From Viola odorata (Eukaryota; Streptophyta; Magnoliopsida; Malpighiales; Violaceae), in assembly GCA_963691705.1 (NCBI GenBank), contig OY829539.1, positions 6,388,501-6,452,500 on the forward strand: a DNA stretch of 64,000 nucleotides. Reading direction: 5' to 3'. The translations under genes and the position numbers were made by a program. Below the pieces are notes generated by a model, which saw only the letters and a program-made list of their open reading frames with translations, made no database searches and was not told the origin of the DNA. The first letter of the stretch is position 1. Each line of letters starts with the position of its first letter. This document shows positions 1 to 11,859 of the stretch, in pieces.

Positions 1-179
1 ACCCAACGTGAGACTGTCGCAGTAGAATGCTGAGATCGCTCTGCCACCATCCTTTGAGTTATTCTATGACATAATACAGTCAATCCCATTGCCACACCCT
101 CTTCCAAACTAACTACACGTGAGTTCTGTAAGTTCAACCCTCTCAACCTGTCACATAAGTTCAGAAACACATGTGGCCT
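1..179 (-). pseudogene. PIF/Harbinger (ALP1/HARBI1-like) gene, downstream fragment, runs off window
   Basis: Read on the minus strand, this segment continues the reading frame of the fragment at 3721-3968 once the solo LTR and one ggcct copy are ignored. It adds about 59 codons with no stop and includes HVFLNLCDRL, VSLEEGVAM and a stretch ending STATVSRW. That pattern (an HVF-x-x-LC segment, a VSxEExVAM segment, an ERxQHS-x-x-TxSR segment) is what I know from the N-terminal DUF8040 region of plant PIF/Harbinger-type transposases and domesticated ALP1-like proteins. The catalytic DDE nuclease part would lie beyond the left window edge. Whether this was a transposon or a domesticated host gene cannot be decided from the part seen. 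Confidence 0.72.
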
Positions 180-2151
180 TGTTGCTACCCGATTTTTGAC
201 ACGAATAATTTAAATCATCACTATTTATCACAACATTTTCACGTTTTTACTAATTATTATTATTCGTGTCATTTTATATTATTTCGCTTTATTCGTATTT
301 TTATTATTTTTTTCGTTCGAGTTTTTATCGATTTTAAACGAGATTTTTCGGACCGTTGGTTCGAACAAAAATAAATACTTTTTCCCGTGCACACACAACG
401 ACTCATCTCCTCCATTTTCAAAATAAAGCCAACACACTCATCCTTTTTTTCAAAGACACCAACGGACACCTTCTCCATTTTCTTTCAAAAAAAAAAAATA
501 CAACGGATCAATTGGATCCATTATAAGCACACCATGCCATTTCAATCGGGAGGGGGCAGCCATCATAAATCCAAAATTCAGACAATTCCCCCCAAATCAA
601 TTCAAACCATCCCCTACCAAATCCAAATCCCGATCCCTCTTTCCCGAATTAAATCCAAATCCACCCAAAAATCTATCCCCCTGCCAAATTAATCCAGCCT
701 CTGCCAATCGAAGCATCCTCTGCCCAATTAACCCAAATTCAATCCCTGCCAAATTCAATACAAAAATGCTCTGCCTCAATTAAATCCAATCCTAAATCTC
801 CTACCAAATTAATACCAATTCCAATCCACTGCCTCGCCCCTACAAATTCACCCGATCCACATCATCAAAAAAATCTACAAAAAAAACCAAATCAATTACA
901 GCACCAAAATCAACCAAATCCTGATCTCATCGTCACCAATCATCATCAAACTACCACTGAACCGCCTCAAACCACTACACCCACTGCCAAATCGCCCTAC
1001 CCATCACCACCAAACCCGATCCATCAATCGGCTCAATCCAGCCACTGAACTGAAATTCAGCACCAATCAACCTCACCCACCGCCGGAGCAGACAACCACA
1101 ACCGGCCTCCTCCACAAAACCGAACCAGAAATCCTTTCAAATACAGCTGAAACCACAACCGGCCTCCTCCACCAAACAACCGCGACCACCAAATCAAACC
1201 CGACCCAATCTACACTAATCCACCCAAATCAAACCCAAATCCACCCAATCCACACCAAAATCAACATCAGCCGTACCAGCCCGCCACTATCCCTCACCGC
1301 CGCTGCTCGCCGCTGCTCACTGCCGCCCCTCCAGTCCAGTCGCGCCCCATCGCCGCAGCCACGACCAGGTCCGCCTCCTCAAACCATCACTGCCACCCGA
1401 CAGCCAAACACTAAAACCAAACCCAAACCCGAAAGGATCCCTCTGTTTCGATCTATGTTTTATGTGTGTTGTTCTTGCTGTTTTTTGTTGTTGTGCAGAC
1501 AAGGAAAGAAGAAAATAAAGAAAGAAAATTAGAGGAGAGTGAGGCTGGTTCGTGGCCAAAAGAAAAAGAAAAGGGAATGAATAAAAGAAAGAGAAGGAGA
1601 AGAAAGCCTTGTCGTTTGACAAGGAAAATGAGAGGGGTTGGGCTTCGGCCCAACCTAAGAAAGAAAGAAGGAAAATGGGTTGCGGCCCAACCAAGGAAGA
1701 GAAGGAAGAATGGGCTGCGGCCCATGAGAAAAATGAAAGAAATGGGCTACGACCCAAGCCCTTTTAATTAAAATCGGTACTAACTTTTTCTTCGTATTTT
1801 TTGTAGGTATCGAGTTTACAATTACTGTCTTGAGCGGATATTTCACCATTGTCGATATCGGTGACAACTTTCTAAAACTTAGAACTCACATTTCCTTTAT
1901 TAGAATTGTTGATTTAATTTATTGCCTATTCGTATGCATGATTATTTAGAATCGTTATAATTTTAATTAATCTGTTTACATGATGATTATGCGAAAGAAT
2001 GCTTTAATTTTATGCTCGTTCGTGTGCGGCTTTGACTCCACGAATAGATTTTTATTTATGCTTATGAATGTGGATATATTTATGTGCATCAACATTATAT
2101 TTTATTATGCATTCGTAATGACTTTCGACTGACTTGATCGTCGGAGTGTAC

Positions 2152-2174
2152 ACGCCGGGGAAACCCCCCGGCGT
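2152..2174 (+). other. GC-rich perfect hairpin inside LTR-A
   Basis: ACGCCGGGG and CCCCGGCGT form a 9-bp perfect stem around a 5-nt loop, followed by TCTTTTT. It stands out in an AT-rich surrounding. It resembles a bacterial intrinsic terminator, but in a plant LTR that meaning does not apply. Role unknown. Confidence 0.6.
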
Positions 2175-3504
2175 CTTTTTCAGGTACATGCGGAAGGAAC
2201 AAGAAGGCAACGGACGCTTCGCCGACTTCAATATTGGTGACGATTTTCCAAACTCGAGCTTTAGAGCTCACTCCTCATTTATTTGAATTGCTAAATTATT
2301 TATTGTTGCTTGTGCAACTAACCTCGGTTTTGTAGGTTAGAATTAATCGGTATTCGCTCTCAAGTACACTTTCCTCAACCCTTTTATTTATTCGATGTTT
2401 TTTGTATATATTTGTATGCATGATTATTTAAAATTCTTAGTATTAAAATCAATTTGATTGCATGAGAATTAATTTTTATTAATAACTCCCTTTAATAATT
2501 TCACTCCAAATCGACCCTTGCTTGAATGAACTAGGCTTAGTAATTACTCCACGTTTATTTTATTAAATGCATGAAATTTAAATAGGACTAGTAATCAAAC
2601 ATCACGCTTTAATCTAAGTGCATGATTATTAATTACTAAAATCCTCAAATCTTAAATAAATCCCCACAAATCAAAACGAATAAAATCAATCTAAGAAAGC
2701 TAAACAAAGTAGTAAATAAACATAGGATTCAAATCCTTCTCCAATAACTTAGGTTCACTCGAAAATTATAGAATAGTAAATCACCAAAGAGAATAATCAT
2801 TTGGAAGTGAAAAGATAGTAAATGGGCCTTAAGCCCAATTCGTAGAAAATACCTCCATATTAATCCCTCTTAAAAATTCCTTAAAATGAGATTTTAAATC
2901 TTTAATGTTGTGTGATCATTTAGATTTAGAAATCCCTTATTATTTATTTTGCGCTCACGAATGTATCTTAATTTATGCTATCTTGACGAATGTGTTATGT
3001 GCGCGGCTTCGACCCCACTTCCCAGTTTTTTTCTTTTCAACGTGTTTTCTCGCATTCATATAAATGGTATTTTGCTAGTCTATGCATGCTTAGAATCACC
3101 TAGTAAATAGGATTAATCATATGCATTTGCCCGATGATGTAGTAACTCATCTGTGATGATAGTGATTTCGATCGTCGTGATTCGTCTATGATTTACTAGG
3201 GTCGTCGCTTTAGTAAAGATTAATAATAAAATGGTAGTAATTTCACTTAATCAATCTTGCATGTAATCTGACTAATTTTTGAACTCGATTAAATATAACC
3301 GGAATAGGTATGCAAACCGACCTTTTTCTTTTTTAGAGGATAAAATGTTTATTTTCTTTTTAACAACTCGACAATAATTAGGATAAAATCAACCGAACCA
3401 ACTAAAGAATTAAAGCGACGATCCCCCCTGAGGGCCCCAAATTACTTGTTTTTAACATGATTTTAAAACACCTCTTTTTAGAACCGGTAACCTTTTTAGG
3501 ATGA

Positions 3505-3670
3505 GACTTGGGTGCCTCACACCTTCCCAAGTCCATAAAACGACCCCGAACCGTTGTTCTCGGGTTTAGACCCTTTTTATTTGTGCCTTAGTTTTTGTTT
3601 TATTTTCTTCTTCTTTTTCAGACTTTTAGGTTTCCCTAAACCTTAGAAAAATAGGGTGGCGACTTCATTG
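3505..3670 (+). other. Conserved U5 module of LTR-A (hairpin + PBS-like box)
   Basis: GACTTGGG (3505-3512) pairs with CCCAAGTC (3526-3533) across a 13-nt loop. A TTTAGG/CCTAAA mini-hairpin and TGGCGACTTCATTG (3657-3670) follow, the latter matching the core of the primer-binding site used by elements B and D. The same order is seen in all LTR types of this window. Confidence 0.7.
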
Positions 3671-3720
3671 TTATGTGAATTTCATTTGCGTCCCGAATTT
3701 TCACTCGCGACGGCGCGACA

Positions 3721-3968
3721 GGCCTCATACGAAAACTGCCGTAGCATCTAATTGGATTTCCTAGTAAAACTTCAATAATATACGCTCTACCGGTGAGCAT
3801 AGATGTGCGGCAAGGTACTTTATCAATGAAACTGTTGTCACTTTCCATTAACATACGGATGAACATAGCCTCCTGGAACTCGTCGTCGTCATCATCATCA
3901 GTAGTAGAACTATCACTACTTGAATTGATAACAGAAGTACTAGAATAATTATGGAAATATTGGGACAT
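3721..3968 (-). pseudogene. PIF/Harbinger (ALP1/HARBI1-like) gene, 5' coding fragment
   Basis: The minus-strand frame begins at ATG 3968-3966, just after a splice-acceptor-like TTAATAATGCAG, so the upstream part may be a 5' UTR intron. The first ~35 residues are rich in S, T, D and E, with a run of six aspartates, then FQEAMFIRML, and then the diagnostic segment with LLGNPIRCYGSFRMR. The family usually has an acidic low-complexity start followed by an L-x-G-x-P-x-RCY-x-x-xRM motif. The frame runs straight into the solo LTR at 3720 and resumes at 179. The LTR therefore landed inside an exon and kills this copy. No TIRs were found nearby, so a domesticated gene and a degraded transposon are both possible. 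Confidence 0.72.
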
Positions 3969-3999
3969 TTCACCTGCATTATTAAGCAATTATGTTGTA

Positions 4000-5169
4000 T
4001 TAGTTATACAATTACAAAATTAGCTAAATTGACATGTTAATAATAAAATTAGACGAGCTTTTTACTAGATGTAAATAATAGTTGAACTTGTAACAGCTGT
4101 TGTCAAAAGTTGATGCCATCCGGTTGAAATGCAAAACATGTATATTATATTATAAATACAAAGATGAGTTGTTTACTACTTGTAAATAATTGTACTCGTT
4201 TGTGAAAAAGGATTCTCTTTATTGGAGACTGATGAGCAATGCAGTAAATAATGTCATGTATGCAATAATTCAATTGCTCTTTCTTTCATGACAATAGTGA
4301 GCAATGCAGTAACTATTTTGTCACTATGTAATAATTCAATTGCTCTTTCTTTCACGACAATAGTGAGCAATGCTGCATCATTTTGTCTATGTAATAATTC
4401 AATTGCTCTACTCTTTCAATTGCTTTGCTCTTTTATAACTCAATTATTTGATATTAAAAGTGAGAATAAATTAAGGAGTGAGTGAATCCTATGTGTATAT
4501 ATTAATTTTATTTTATTTAGACGACAGATTATTAAATATATTTGTTACATATAATTGTAACTTTAGTATGAACCCATTTAATTGATTTTTTAAAATTAAA
4601 AGTGAATTCATATTTATTAATTTGCAAAATCAAAATGAGGAAAGTGACCGAATATAAAACTACTATTCTACGTAATAATTTGTCAAGCTCCTTAACTTCA
4701 TACTTATTTTCTTAATAAAAAACCCGAAGAGAAAAGGTTATGACTTAGTCAAATCATAATTAATTAAGCCATTGGTGCGCCGCGTGCCATAAAATTTCTT
4801 ATAACACGGTTTCTTATTAAATTTTACTCGTATTATTTTAATTAGGAGTATTAGTTAGTTAAATATCAATTATGAAGTATTTTTATTACAATTTGTATCG
4901 ATCTACATATTAACTATCAAAATTATGAGGGTAGATATGTCTAAAATAACATTGTTTTTTTTAGATTAACAATATGAATTTATTGAATTAGAGTAATAAA
5001 AAAAAATTGGAAAATGTTTTCCAAATGGAAATATTTCCAAAAATTTTCCAAAATGGAAAATTTTGACTGTGAAACAGATTTTGGAAATAATTCCAGTTTT
5101 GAAAAATTTTCAGAAAATTCTCCGTAACTAAACAGCACCTTAGTTTCCCTATGTTTTTCAAGTATGTGC
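4000..5169. other. AT-rich non-coding spacer
   Basis: No credible coding region. The short open frames are low-complexity. It holds a tandem repeat (4245-4430) and, at about 5005-5130, a cluster of self-complementary TTTTCCAAAATGGAAAA-type segments of unknown origin. It may include the promoter side of the PIF-like gene. Confidence 0.6.
4245..4430. repeat. Short tandem repeat, ~66-bp unit, about 3 copies
   Basis: The unit contains ATTCAATTGCTCTTTCTTTC and GACAATAGTGAGCAATGC. Clear starts are at 4267, 4335 and 4398, with a partial copy before the first. The last copy is truncated. Confidence 0.75.
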
Positions 5170-5410
5170 CAAAAAGAGTAGATAATGTTTTTGTAATTGT
5201 TGGAAAGACAAGACGTAATTAATATTGACAGAACTAAAAAAAGTAGATAATGCTTCTGTGATTGTTTGAAGAAAGTATTTTAAAAAAATTGTTAAGGGTT
5301 AATTTGGTCATTTTCTACCAAAAGTTATCTTGAAAATAGAAAAACGACAATTAAATAGGCAAAAGTATTTCTTGGAAAATGACACTTATATAAAAACGGA
5401 GAGAGTAATA
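5170..5410. mobile_element. Degenerate Stowaway-like MITE/DNA-element fragment
   Basis: It ends ACACTTATATAAAAACGGAGAGAGTA, a slightly mutated form of the CTCCCTCCGT-type terminal repeat read in reverse. A close relative of the same sequence ends at about 22638. No intact partner end was found on the left. Confidence 0.4.
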
Positions 5411-5449
5411 TATATTTATTTACGGTTACTTTTTTGAGCTAGACTAATC

Positions 5450-6211
5450 CACATTCCATCGTGTTAAAGCTCAAAAATCGACCTAAGTGGTACCAATGGA
5501 ATTTTTAAAGTAACTGCTTACTCCAAAACTCGAATATGAAATTTTAGAGTACCAACGTAAATTCTAAACTAATTATGTTGTGCCTTAAGTATACAATATT
5601 AATATTAATATTATATACATCAATTAAGTTGTCAAGGTAGATGTTCTCAATAATTACAAGAGCCTTATTTAGTGTTGGTATTGGTGCGGATAAGCATTAT
5701 CCATACCCACATTTATACTCACACTTTACAGGTGCGGGTATATCCATACTCACAAAATACCCAAAATGTACGAGTAATACCCACTCATAATTACAAGTAT
5801 TGGGTGAGTATCCATACCCACGAGCATAATTATCATCCTAGTTACTAAAAGCCCAGGAACTAGATTCGGTTGTCAATTTTTTTACTTAAGTAATTAAAAC
5901 AGACGTTTTGGAAAAACAATTGACAGTTTACCCCCACATTTTATTAAGGTTAAAATTTTCGCTCTAAAATACATAGGCTTTTATCTTTTTTAATAAAATG
6001 TGTTTACATTTTTTTCTAATTTGTTAATAAATATGTAATAGTTCATTTTATTAAAAAAATAAATGAGAAGTATTTTTAAGAATATTAAAAAAATAAATTT
6101 TAAAAACAAATTACATATAACAATTAAAATTAATTTTTTTCATTATCTTAGGTTTTACTATATCTATTATATTTTTAGACTAATTCCGTTGTGTCTTTTA
6201 GTATATAATAT
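5450..6211. repeat. Duplicated host block, copy 1 (left of element B)
   Basis: Segments of this block recur at 22670-22945, 24385-24940, 25690-25767 plus 31709-31960, and 41270-41400. It includes the GGTATNNATACCC-rich stretch at 5680-5830. It ends at the aatat target site of element B and continues on the other side of that element at 20522. Confidence 0.7.
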
Positions 6212-6290
6212 TGCCGCACCCCCTTTTTCGTTGAAAACGAGTTTAAGGTTCGCGACGGATGCTAAGCATAAATGGATGCTTCGCATAATG

Positions 6291-6438
6291 CAATGAAGTC
6301 GCCACCCTATTTTTCTAAGGTTTAGGGAACCTAATGTTATGGCATAAAATAAATAAACTAAGGCACAATGGTCTAAACCAAAGAACGATGGTTCGAGGTC
6401 GTATTTATGGACTTGGGAAGGTGTTAGGCACCCAAGTC
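6291..6438 (-). other. Conserved U5 module of left LTR-B
   Basis: Forward coordinates 6410-6417 and 6431-6438 form the GACTTGGG/CCCAAGTC stem with a 13-nt loop. The PBS-like TGGCGACTTCATTG is on the minus strand at 6304-6291. Confidence 0.7.
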
Positions 6439-8507
6439 ACATCCTTAAAAAAGGTTACCGGTATGCGAGGTGTTTTGAAAAATGTTTTGAACATGTAATT
6501 GGGCCCTCCAAGGTGACGTTACATCTTAGCATTGGGTCATGTTATTTTCGTTTGGGGGTTCGAGGGATGGGGTTACCATTTTGTCTCGATGCTAGAGCGG
6601 ACGCTCCCCCTTTATCATTGGGCCATGCATGATTATCTAGTTACTAAGTGATCTATCATGGCAAAACTATCATTGTACATTTTTATGAATGCACGTATGG
6701 TTGGTATGGCCTTTGGAGCCATTATGCATATCACTTAACAAGAAAAGCATTTAATTTCATGGTAATTTAAACGCGAGTGACGTAAACATGTAAGCATGTG
6801 GGTTGATTTTACTTATTAGCAATTCTATATGTCATGCATACAATTTGGTGGTTTTAACGCTTCCTAAGTGGTCATGCATACGATAAGGTTAAGGCTTTGG
6901 ACCTTCGTGTGAACATACAAGGAAACGTTTTAAGGTAATCTTACCTTTTGGACGAACCCCGATCGACGACAATTGACATAAATACTTTAGGTATACAACC
7001 ATACACGATTTAACTACTTAACTAATTGTTACAAACCACAATCCAAAATAATAACTGTTTATCTAATTATTACAAATTGGAGGTCGGAATAACTATCTAA
7101 CTAATTATTACAACAAGTGAAATACTAATTATTACAACAAGTAAAAATGGGTAATTAATTATTACAACAAGTGAAAATGGGTAATTAATTATTACAACAA
7201 GTTTAGCAATTTATTACCTCATTTATGCAATTAAAAGTAATTGACGATTAATTATCATATACGAATGCATGAAAATAATGCCTATAATTCTAATGGGCCG
7301 GGCTTAGGCCCATTCTTGGATTCCTAACTTGGGATGATACGTATGTAAATAACTTTTACGGAAATCATTTAAATTAAATAAAAGAAAGGTAAAACGTACT
7401 TTTGCGCAAAGGTTTAGTGTTTAACCTACAAAGCGAGAGTGTTAGCGAAGGTTTGAAAATAAATAAATAATAAAGAGCGCATGCAATATTTATTTAATTT
7501 GATGAATAAATAATAAAACACGATAAACAAGTAGCAATTTATTTCATACGAGCACATAAATAATTAAACATGGCATAATCATTATTATCATACAAACATT
7601 TAATTAAGTATGGCATAAACACATCATTTAGTCATACAAGTTTTCCATGCAATTTAAATATTAATTAAAAGCATATGAACATTTTTCCTCATTTTGAACA
7701 CAAAAATAAACCTATGAACATTTTTATTCATTTTAAACACATTAGTAATGCATACAAGCATTTTAATTAATTTTAACATTTTATAAAATCATACGAACAT
7801 TTTACACTTTTTACGAAAAAAATGAGTGGGTCCCACATTCGAATTTTCGACATTAAAAAATAGGCTTGGCCTAAGCCAAGCCCAAGTTTTAATTTATATG
7901 ATTGATGGGCCATGCATAAAAGGAAAGGGAGTAGGAACGGATGGGCTTGGCTTAAGCCAAGGCCCATCCATGTAATTAATTAAAAGGAAAAGGAAGGGAC
8001 GGGCTTGGCCCGTCACCTTTCCTTGAAGAACAGCAGCCTTAGGCTGCACTGTTCTTCTTCTTCAGCTACGTCGCCGGCGACGCTGCCAGCGACGCTGCCG
8101 GCGACAAGGGTGGCCACTCCGGCCACTAAACCACCCGAAAACAGACCCAAACGAACCCCCAACTCCCACACAATTAAACCTCATAAAAACAGCAAGAAAT
8201 TTGTGCCGAAACAGTGGCCAATTTTAACATGGAATAATAAGCCATTTAATGTGCATATATGGCTATTAATTAGCCTAGACATCATACAATCAAATTGAAG
8301 CAAGAGAAATATCATTAGCATATAAACTAAGCATATGAGTCAAGTTTAAGCAATTAAATCATGCATTATATACAAAAACGAAAATTTAAAGAGAGTTCTA
8401 GAGAGAGAGAGCTCACTTTCCAGGAGAGCAATTTGGCCAAGAAGGATGAGCAAGAAATGGAGATTAAGAGGAGATTTTGGTGCCCCCTTCTTGTTGATAA
8501 TTTCTTG

Positions 8508-8517
8508 CTATTTATAG
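8508..8517 (-). promoter_or_regulatory. TATA box of left LTR-B
   Basis: CTATAAATAG on the minus strand, followed by a sparse leader with CT/AG-rich stretches. The same box is in the right LTR and, by position, in LTR-C and LTR-D. Likely the Pol II promoter of the element. Confidence 0.55.
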
Positions 8518-9405
8518 AGGGAAGTGGAGTCGGTTTGGAGGCAAAGGCTTGGCTGCAAATGGCCGGGAAAGGTGGAAAGGTGAACAGTGGCGGAGTGGAG
8601 GCCAAGTTTTGGGTTTGTGTGGCCAAGGGTCACTGATGGGAGGTTTTGTGATGATCAATTGTAGTCTGCGAGCTAGCTGGGAAGAAAAGGGAGGCAATTT
8701 GGATATTTCATGCATTAATTGTCATTAATGCATGAAATTGGACACGAACGGGATATTTTCGTACGAGCGAAATCGTACGAAAGCGAAAATAAATTCGAGC
8801 GGAGGAAACCACGACGTGTAGAAAAATAAGACAAGAAAACTAGCGTACAGAAAATAACCGAGAATTTTGAGTTAACGTATTTATTTTCTCCTTCGGAAAC
8901 GTCAAAACGTTTGAACGCAAAATAAATGTTCTTACGACAAAAATTGAACGAAACTGAACGAGGTGGCGTGAAAGAGAAAAATAGCACGTAATTATCAATT
9001 AAATAAATTACGCGTTCGAGCCACGGTCCGAGAAAACTTACTCGGGACCGAGAAAAGTTCGCGTGAAGACAGTCGAAAATACGAAAAACTAAAAAGATAC
9101 GAAATGACACGGAATATTAAAAAAACTAGCCCAGGATAAAAAATCGACAGAAATTTGACCTAGACGAGCAATTAAATGTGGTAAACATAAAAATACGAGA
9201 ATACGTTGACGAAAAACTGAAAAATACGGTTTAGTCGAAAATACGGGAAAAATACGAAAAATTCAAAAGATGTGAAATGGCGTGAAATATTAAAACAAAT
9301 AGTCCATGATCAAAAATTGATTGAAATTTGACGTAAACGGGCTATTAATGCAACATGCAATAAAACAAAAAAATTGTAACGTAAGTCAAAATTCGGGTAG
9401 CAACA

Positions 9406-9471
9406 GTTGCCCCCTCTTTACTGTCTGATCAAAAATACAGTGTAACTGAGATTTTTGATAAGCAGTAAAGA
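9406..9471 (-). promoter_or_regulatory. Polypurine tract of element B within a conserved hairpin
   Basis: On the minus strand AAAGAGGGGGCAAC lies directly against the 3' LTR. The PPT start is the end of a hairpin with arms at 9415-9436 and 9451-9471 (a 20-bp stem with a small bulge and a mismatch). Element D has the same arrangement. Confidence 0.75.
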
Positions 9472-9529
9472 CGGTTGCCCCTAGTCATTACCACGGTTTG
9501 CATTGCAAAAAGGTAAATGATGTCAACGA

Positions 9530-9720
9530 TGTCGCTCAAGGAGGAGTAATAATTATGCAGAAATGTAGAATTATGCAATAAATGTAGTCGCTCAAGGAGG
9601 AGTAATTTATGCGGAAAGGTAGAATTATGCAAGAAATGTAGTCGCTCAAGGAGGAGTAATTTATGCAGAAAGGTAGAATTATGAAAGAAATGTAGTCACT
9701 CAAGGAGGAGTGGTATTTAG
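9530..9720 (-). repeat. ~56-bp tandem repeat in 3' UTR of element B, about 3.5 copies
   Basis: Minus-strand unit: CTCCTCCTTGAGCGACTACA, then an AT-rich part with TTCTGCATAA. It is clearly related to the larger array in element D at 61950-63150 (core CTCCTCCCAGAGTGACATCA plus the same TTCTGCATAATTA tail). Confidence 0.8.
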
Positions 9721-9844
9721 ACATGAATTTAAACGACGGAATTTGGTAAATGAGAGTTGTAACGTACCTTTGCTCGGATATTGACTGAGGGTAACATACA
9801 TTTGTTCTGATGCTGATTTGATGTTAGGGGATCTTGGCCTCCAC

Positions 9845-10020
9845 ATGACCTGGGAAGTGGGTGATCTTGCACCACCGTGAACTCCTTGCGTGACGATAAA
9901 CTGTGTGAAATGGTAAGTGGGGGTATTGCACCTCCGCGAACTTACTGTGCAAAAAATAAGGTGGTAAGTGGGGGTATTGCACCTCCGCGAACTTACTGTG
10001 CGAAAAATAAAGTGGTAATG
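9845..10020. repeat. ~57-bp tandem repeat, 3 copies
   Basis: The unit includes GTAAGTGGGGGTATTGCACC and CGCGAACTTACTGTG. Two copies are near identical (9915-10015) and one older copy precedes them. Confidence 0.8.
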
Positions 10021-11859
10021 TACCTTTACCAGGATATTAACGGCTCAAGTTGGATACCTCGTGATTTTGCGGATTGTTGGTCCGTTTTTTTTTATTTTTT
10101 TTATTTTTTATAACTTGATTAGAAAAGGGGTTTATAACGATTTTCTCATCGAAGATCTAATTTGTGGCATGATTCCAACGAAGTATATCTGTGTCTGCAA
10201 ATAGGAAAGAAGCAAACACAAAGCAGCAACAGATAAAAAAAGAGAGAGCAAATGACCTATGTGCGAAATATCAAATATTCCTACATTTAACCCATGTCTT
10301 GCCCCCAAGTTTTTGTTTGGAATGAAAATGACCTCTTTGTTTAAGAGAAAATCAATTCAAGCTTTATTTTTGAGAGAAAAAATGCGTTCAAATTTCGTTA
10401 TATAAACATGATTGATTCAAATCTGGATAACGTCTGCGTCTTGTTCAGGAAATAACAACCTCAAGAACAAGACTTTCCCATGACATGTAGCTGTAAGCAA
10501 CCCTCACCAGATATTAGTGTTTGCGCTCACGCTCAGAAAACAAAGCCATGTGTTTACACTCCTAAAAATGCAATAAACATAGCACAAAAATTAAATTTGC
10601 AATGTCAATCTGAGTGAATAGACTTCAAATGAAGATGCACATGCATGGGCCTGCTAATAATCGAAAGGACTTTGCGAGGGAGGAAAAAAAAGGAATTTAT
10701 AGAATAAAGTGTTGTGTGTTTTTTTTTTGTTTTTGGCGAAAGGTTTTAATGAGCTTTATGCTCGACGACTGATTGTGATGAGGGCAAATTATGGTGAACG
10801 ATGTTTCGACGATTTGATTGCGGCGAAGAGCAAAGTACACGAGTTCTTCTTCTTTTGTTGGGGATGTTCTTCTGGATTGTTTTGAGGGCACTGTGCCCCA
10901 GTTCTGCGATATTTGCAGGGAATGATCTCCTTTCCTTTTGAGATCATTTTGTTGTTGATGTTTGACAGTTTTTTAGTATGTGCTTGCTTCTTCTATTGTT
11001 TTGTGTTCCTTTGAACACTCTCTTTTTGATTTCGATTCTTTTGATCTTCTCTTCTTTCTCTTTTTTCTTTTTTTTTTCTTTTTTTTTTCTTTTTTTTTTC
11101 TTTTATTTTGTTTCACAAGCAAAGCAAGTACAATCTCTTATTTGGTCTATCATCCTCTCTGTCTTTGGCAGAAGCCTCCAAGTCTTGTTTTATTTGGCCT
11201 TCTTTCGACGTTGATTGGTTAGTGCTCCTCTAAGGGCTCCCTTGTCGTTCCCTTGCTTGATGTGTAACTTCAACTCCAGTTTAGCGGTCCCAGTCGAGCG
11301 CTAACTCACATGGTTAAAAGGCTTTTGGGGGTTTAATAGAGTTGTGCATGGTGTACAAAATATGTGTTTGAGGGCAAAAAGTAAAAATGAAAATGTGGAA
11401 GAAAAGCAAAGTCAAAATCCAATGTCATCTTACCGCTATCCCATGTCTAACAGTTCATGTACCCTGGATATTATGCAAATCTAACTAGCACCTAGTTTAG
11501 CATTTACACTCAGGAAAGAAATAAGGCGTGAAGGCCCAAAGTACTCGCAGGGATGTGTTTTGTGACTGCTTACATCTAAACATGCCACGGACATAAGAGT
11601 TAACAGACATAATCATGCATGTTTATATAATTTCTAATGAACGCATAAGTTAAAAATGATAAATTGTGCTTGATTTAAAGTGTTCAAAACGTGAGTTTTT
11701 TGTTTTCCCCTCTTTTTCCCCTTCTTCTTTTTTTTTAGCCCAAATAGTACATGTTTAAAGAAAATTTTTATGAAAAAAACTGAGGATTTTGCAAACCTTA
11801 CGCGCGCACGTTTTTGTAACAACGTAAATCGTAGAAATTTCTAAAATTATGGACAATGT
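10021..11859 (-). other. 3' untranslated region of element B, non-coding
   Basis: No gene recognised. A pyrimidine tract lies at 11040-11110. Two segments match the 3' region of element D in reverse: 10480-10540 matches 61800-61850, and 10600-10650 matches 61680-61735. This proves common descent of the two 3' UTRs. Confidence 0.65.

Larger units (their letters stand above)
180..3720 (+). mobile_element. Solo LTR (LTR-A), Tat/Ogre-type Ty3/Gypsy, 3541 bp
   Basis: It starts TGTTGCTACCCGATTTTTGA and ends GGCGCGACA, and it is flanked by a perfect 5-bp duplication ggcct (175-179 and 3721-3725). There is no PBS or PPT next to it, so it is a solo LTR left by LTR-LTR recombination. Orientation follows the conserved 3' module shared with the other LTRs here: a gene-like TAAACCTTAG box, a TGGCGACTTCATTG box and a CGACA end. 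It has lower GC at both ends, a C-rich middle (540-1340) and a cluster of TGGGC/GCCCA motifs at 1625-1760. Two partly duplicated internal segments (about 1805-2000 and 2175-2450) help explain why it is the longest LTR in the window. ORFs inside are composition artefacts. Confidence 0.9.
6212..9405 (-). repeat. LTR-B, left copy (3' LTR of element B), 3194 bp
   Basis: On the minus strand it starts TGTTGCTACCCGAATTTTGA (at 9405) and ends GTGCGGCA (expected GTGCGACA, one substitution). It has a ~30-bp tandem repeat containing AATTATTACAACAAGT at 7090-7205, a TATA box at 8508-8517, a CGCCGGCGACG-rich patch near 8070-8110 and TGGGCTT/AAGCCCA motifs at 7860-8010. It is 46 bp longer than the right LTR, mainly from a 23-bp and a 12-bp indel near 8010-8100. 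Confidence 0.92.

Noticed and set aside
1317..1867. Several 70-150-codon frames on both strands of LTR-A
   Set aside because: They overlap each other in a purine-rich and GGCCCA-rich LTR segment, have low-complexity translations and match no protein pattern.
8005..8715. Frames of 67-97 codons, repeated at 19461-19828
   Set aside because: They lie in both LTRs of element B around the TATA and leader. They recur only because the LTRs are duplicated. No domain seen.
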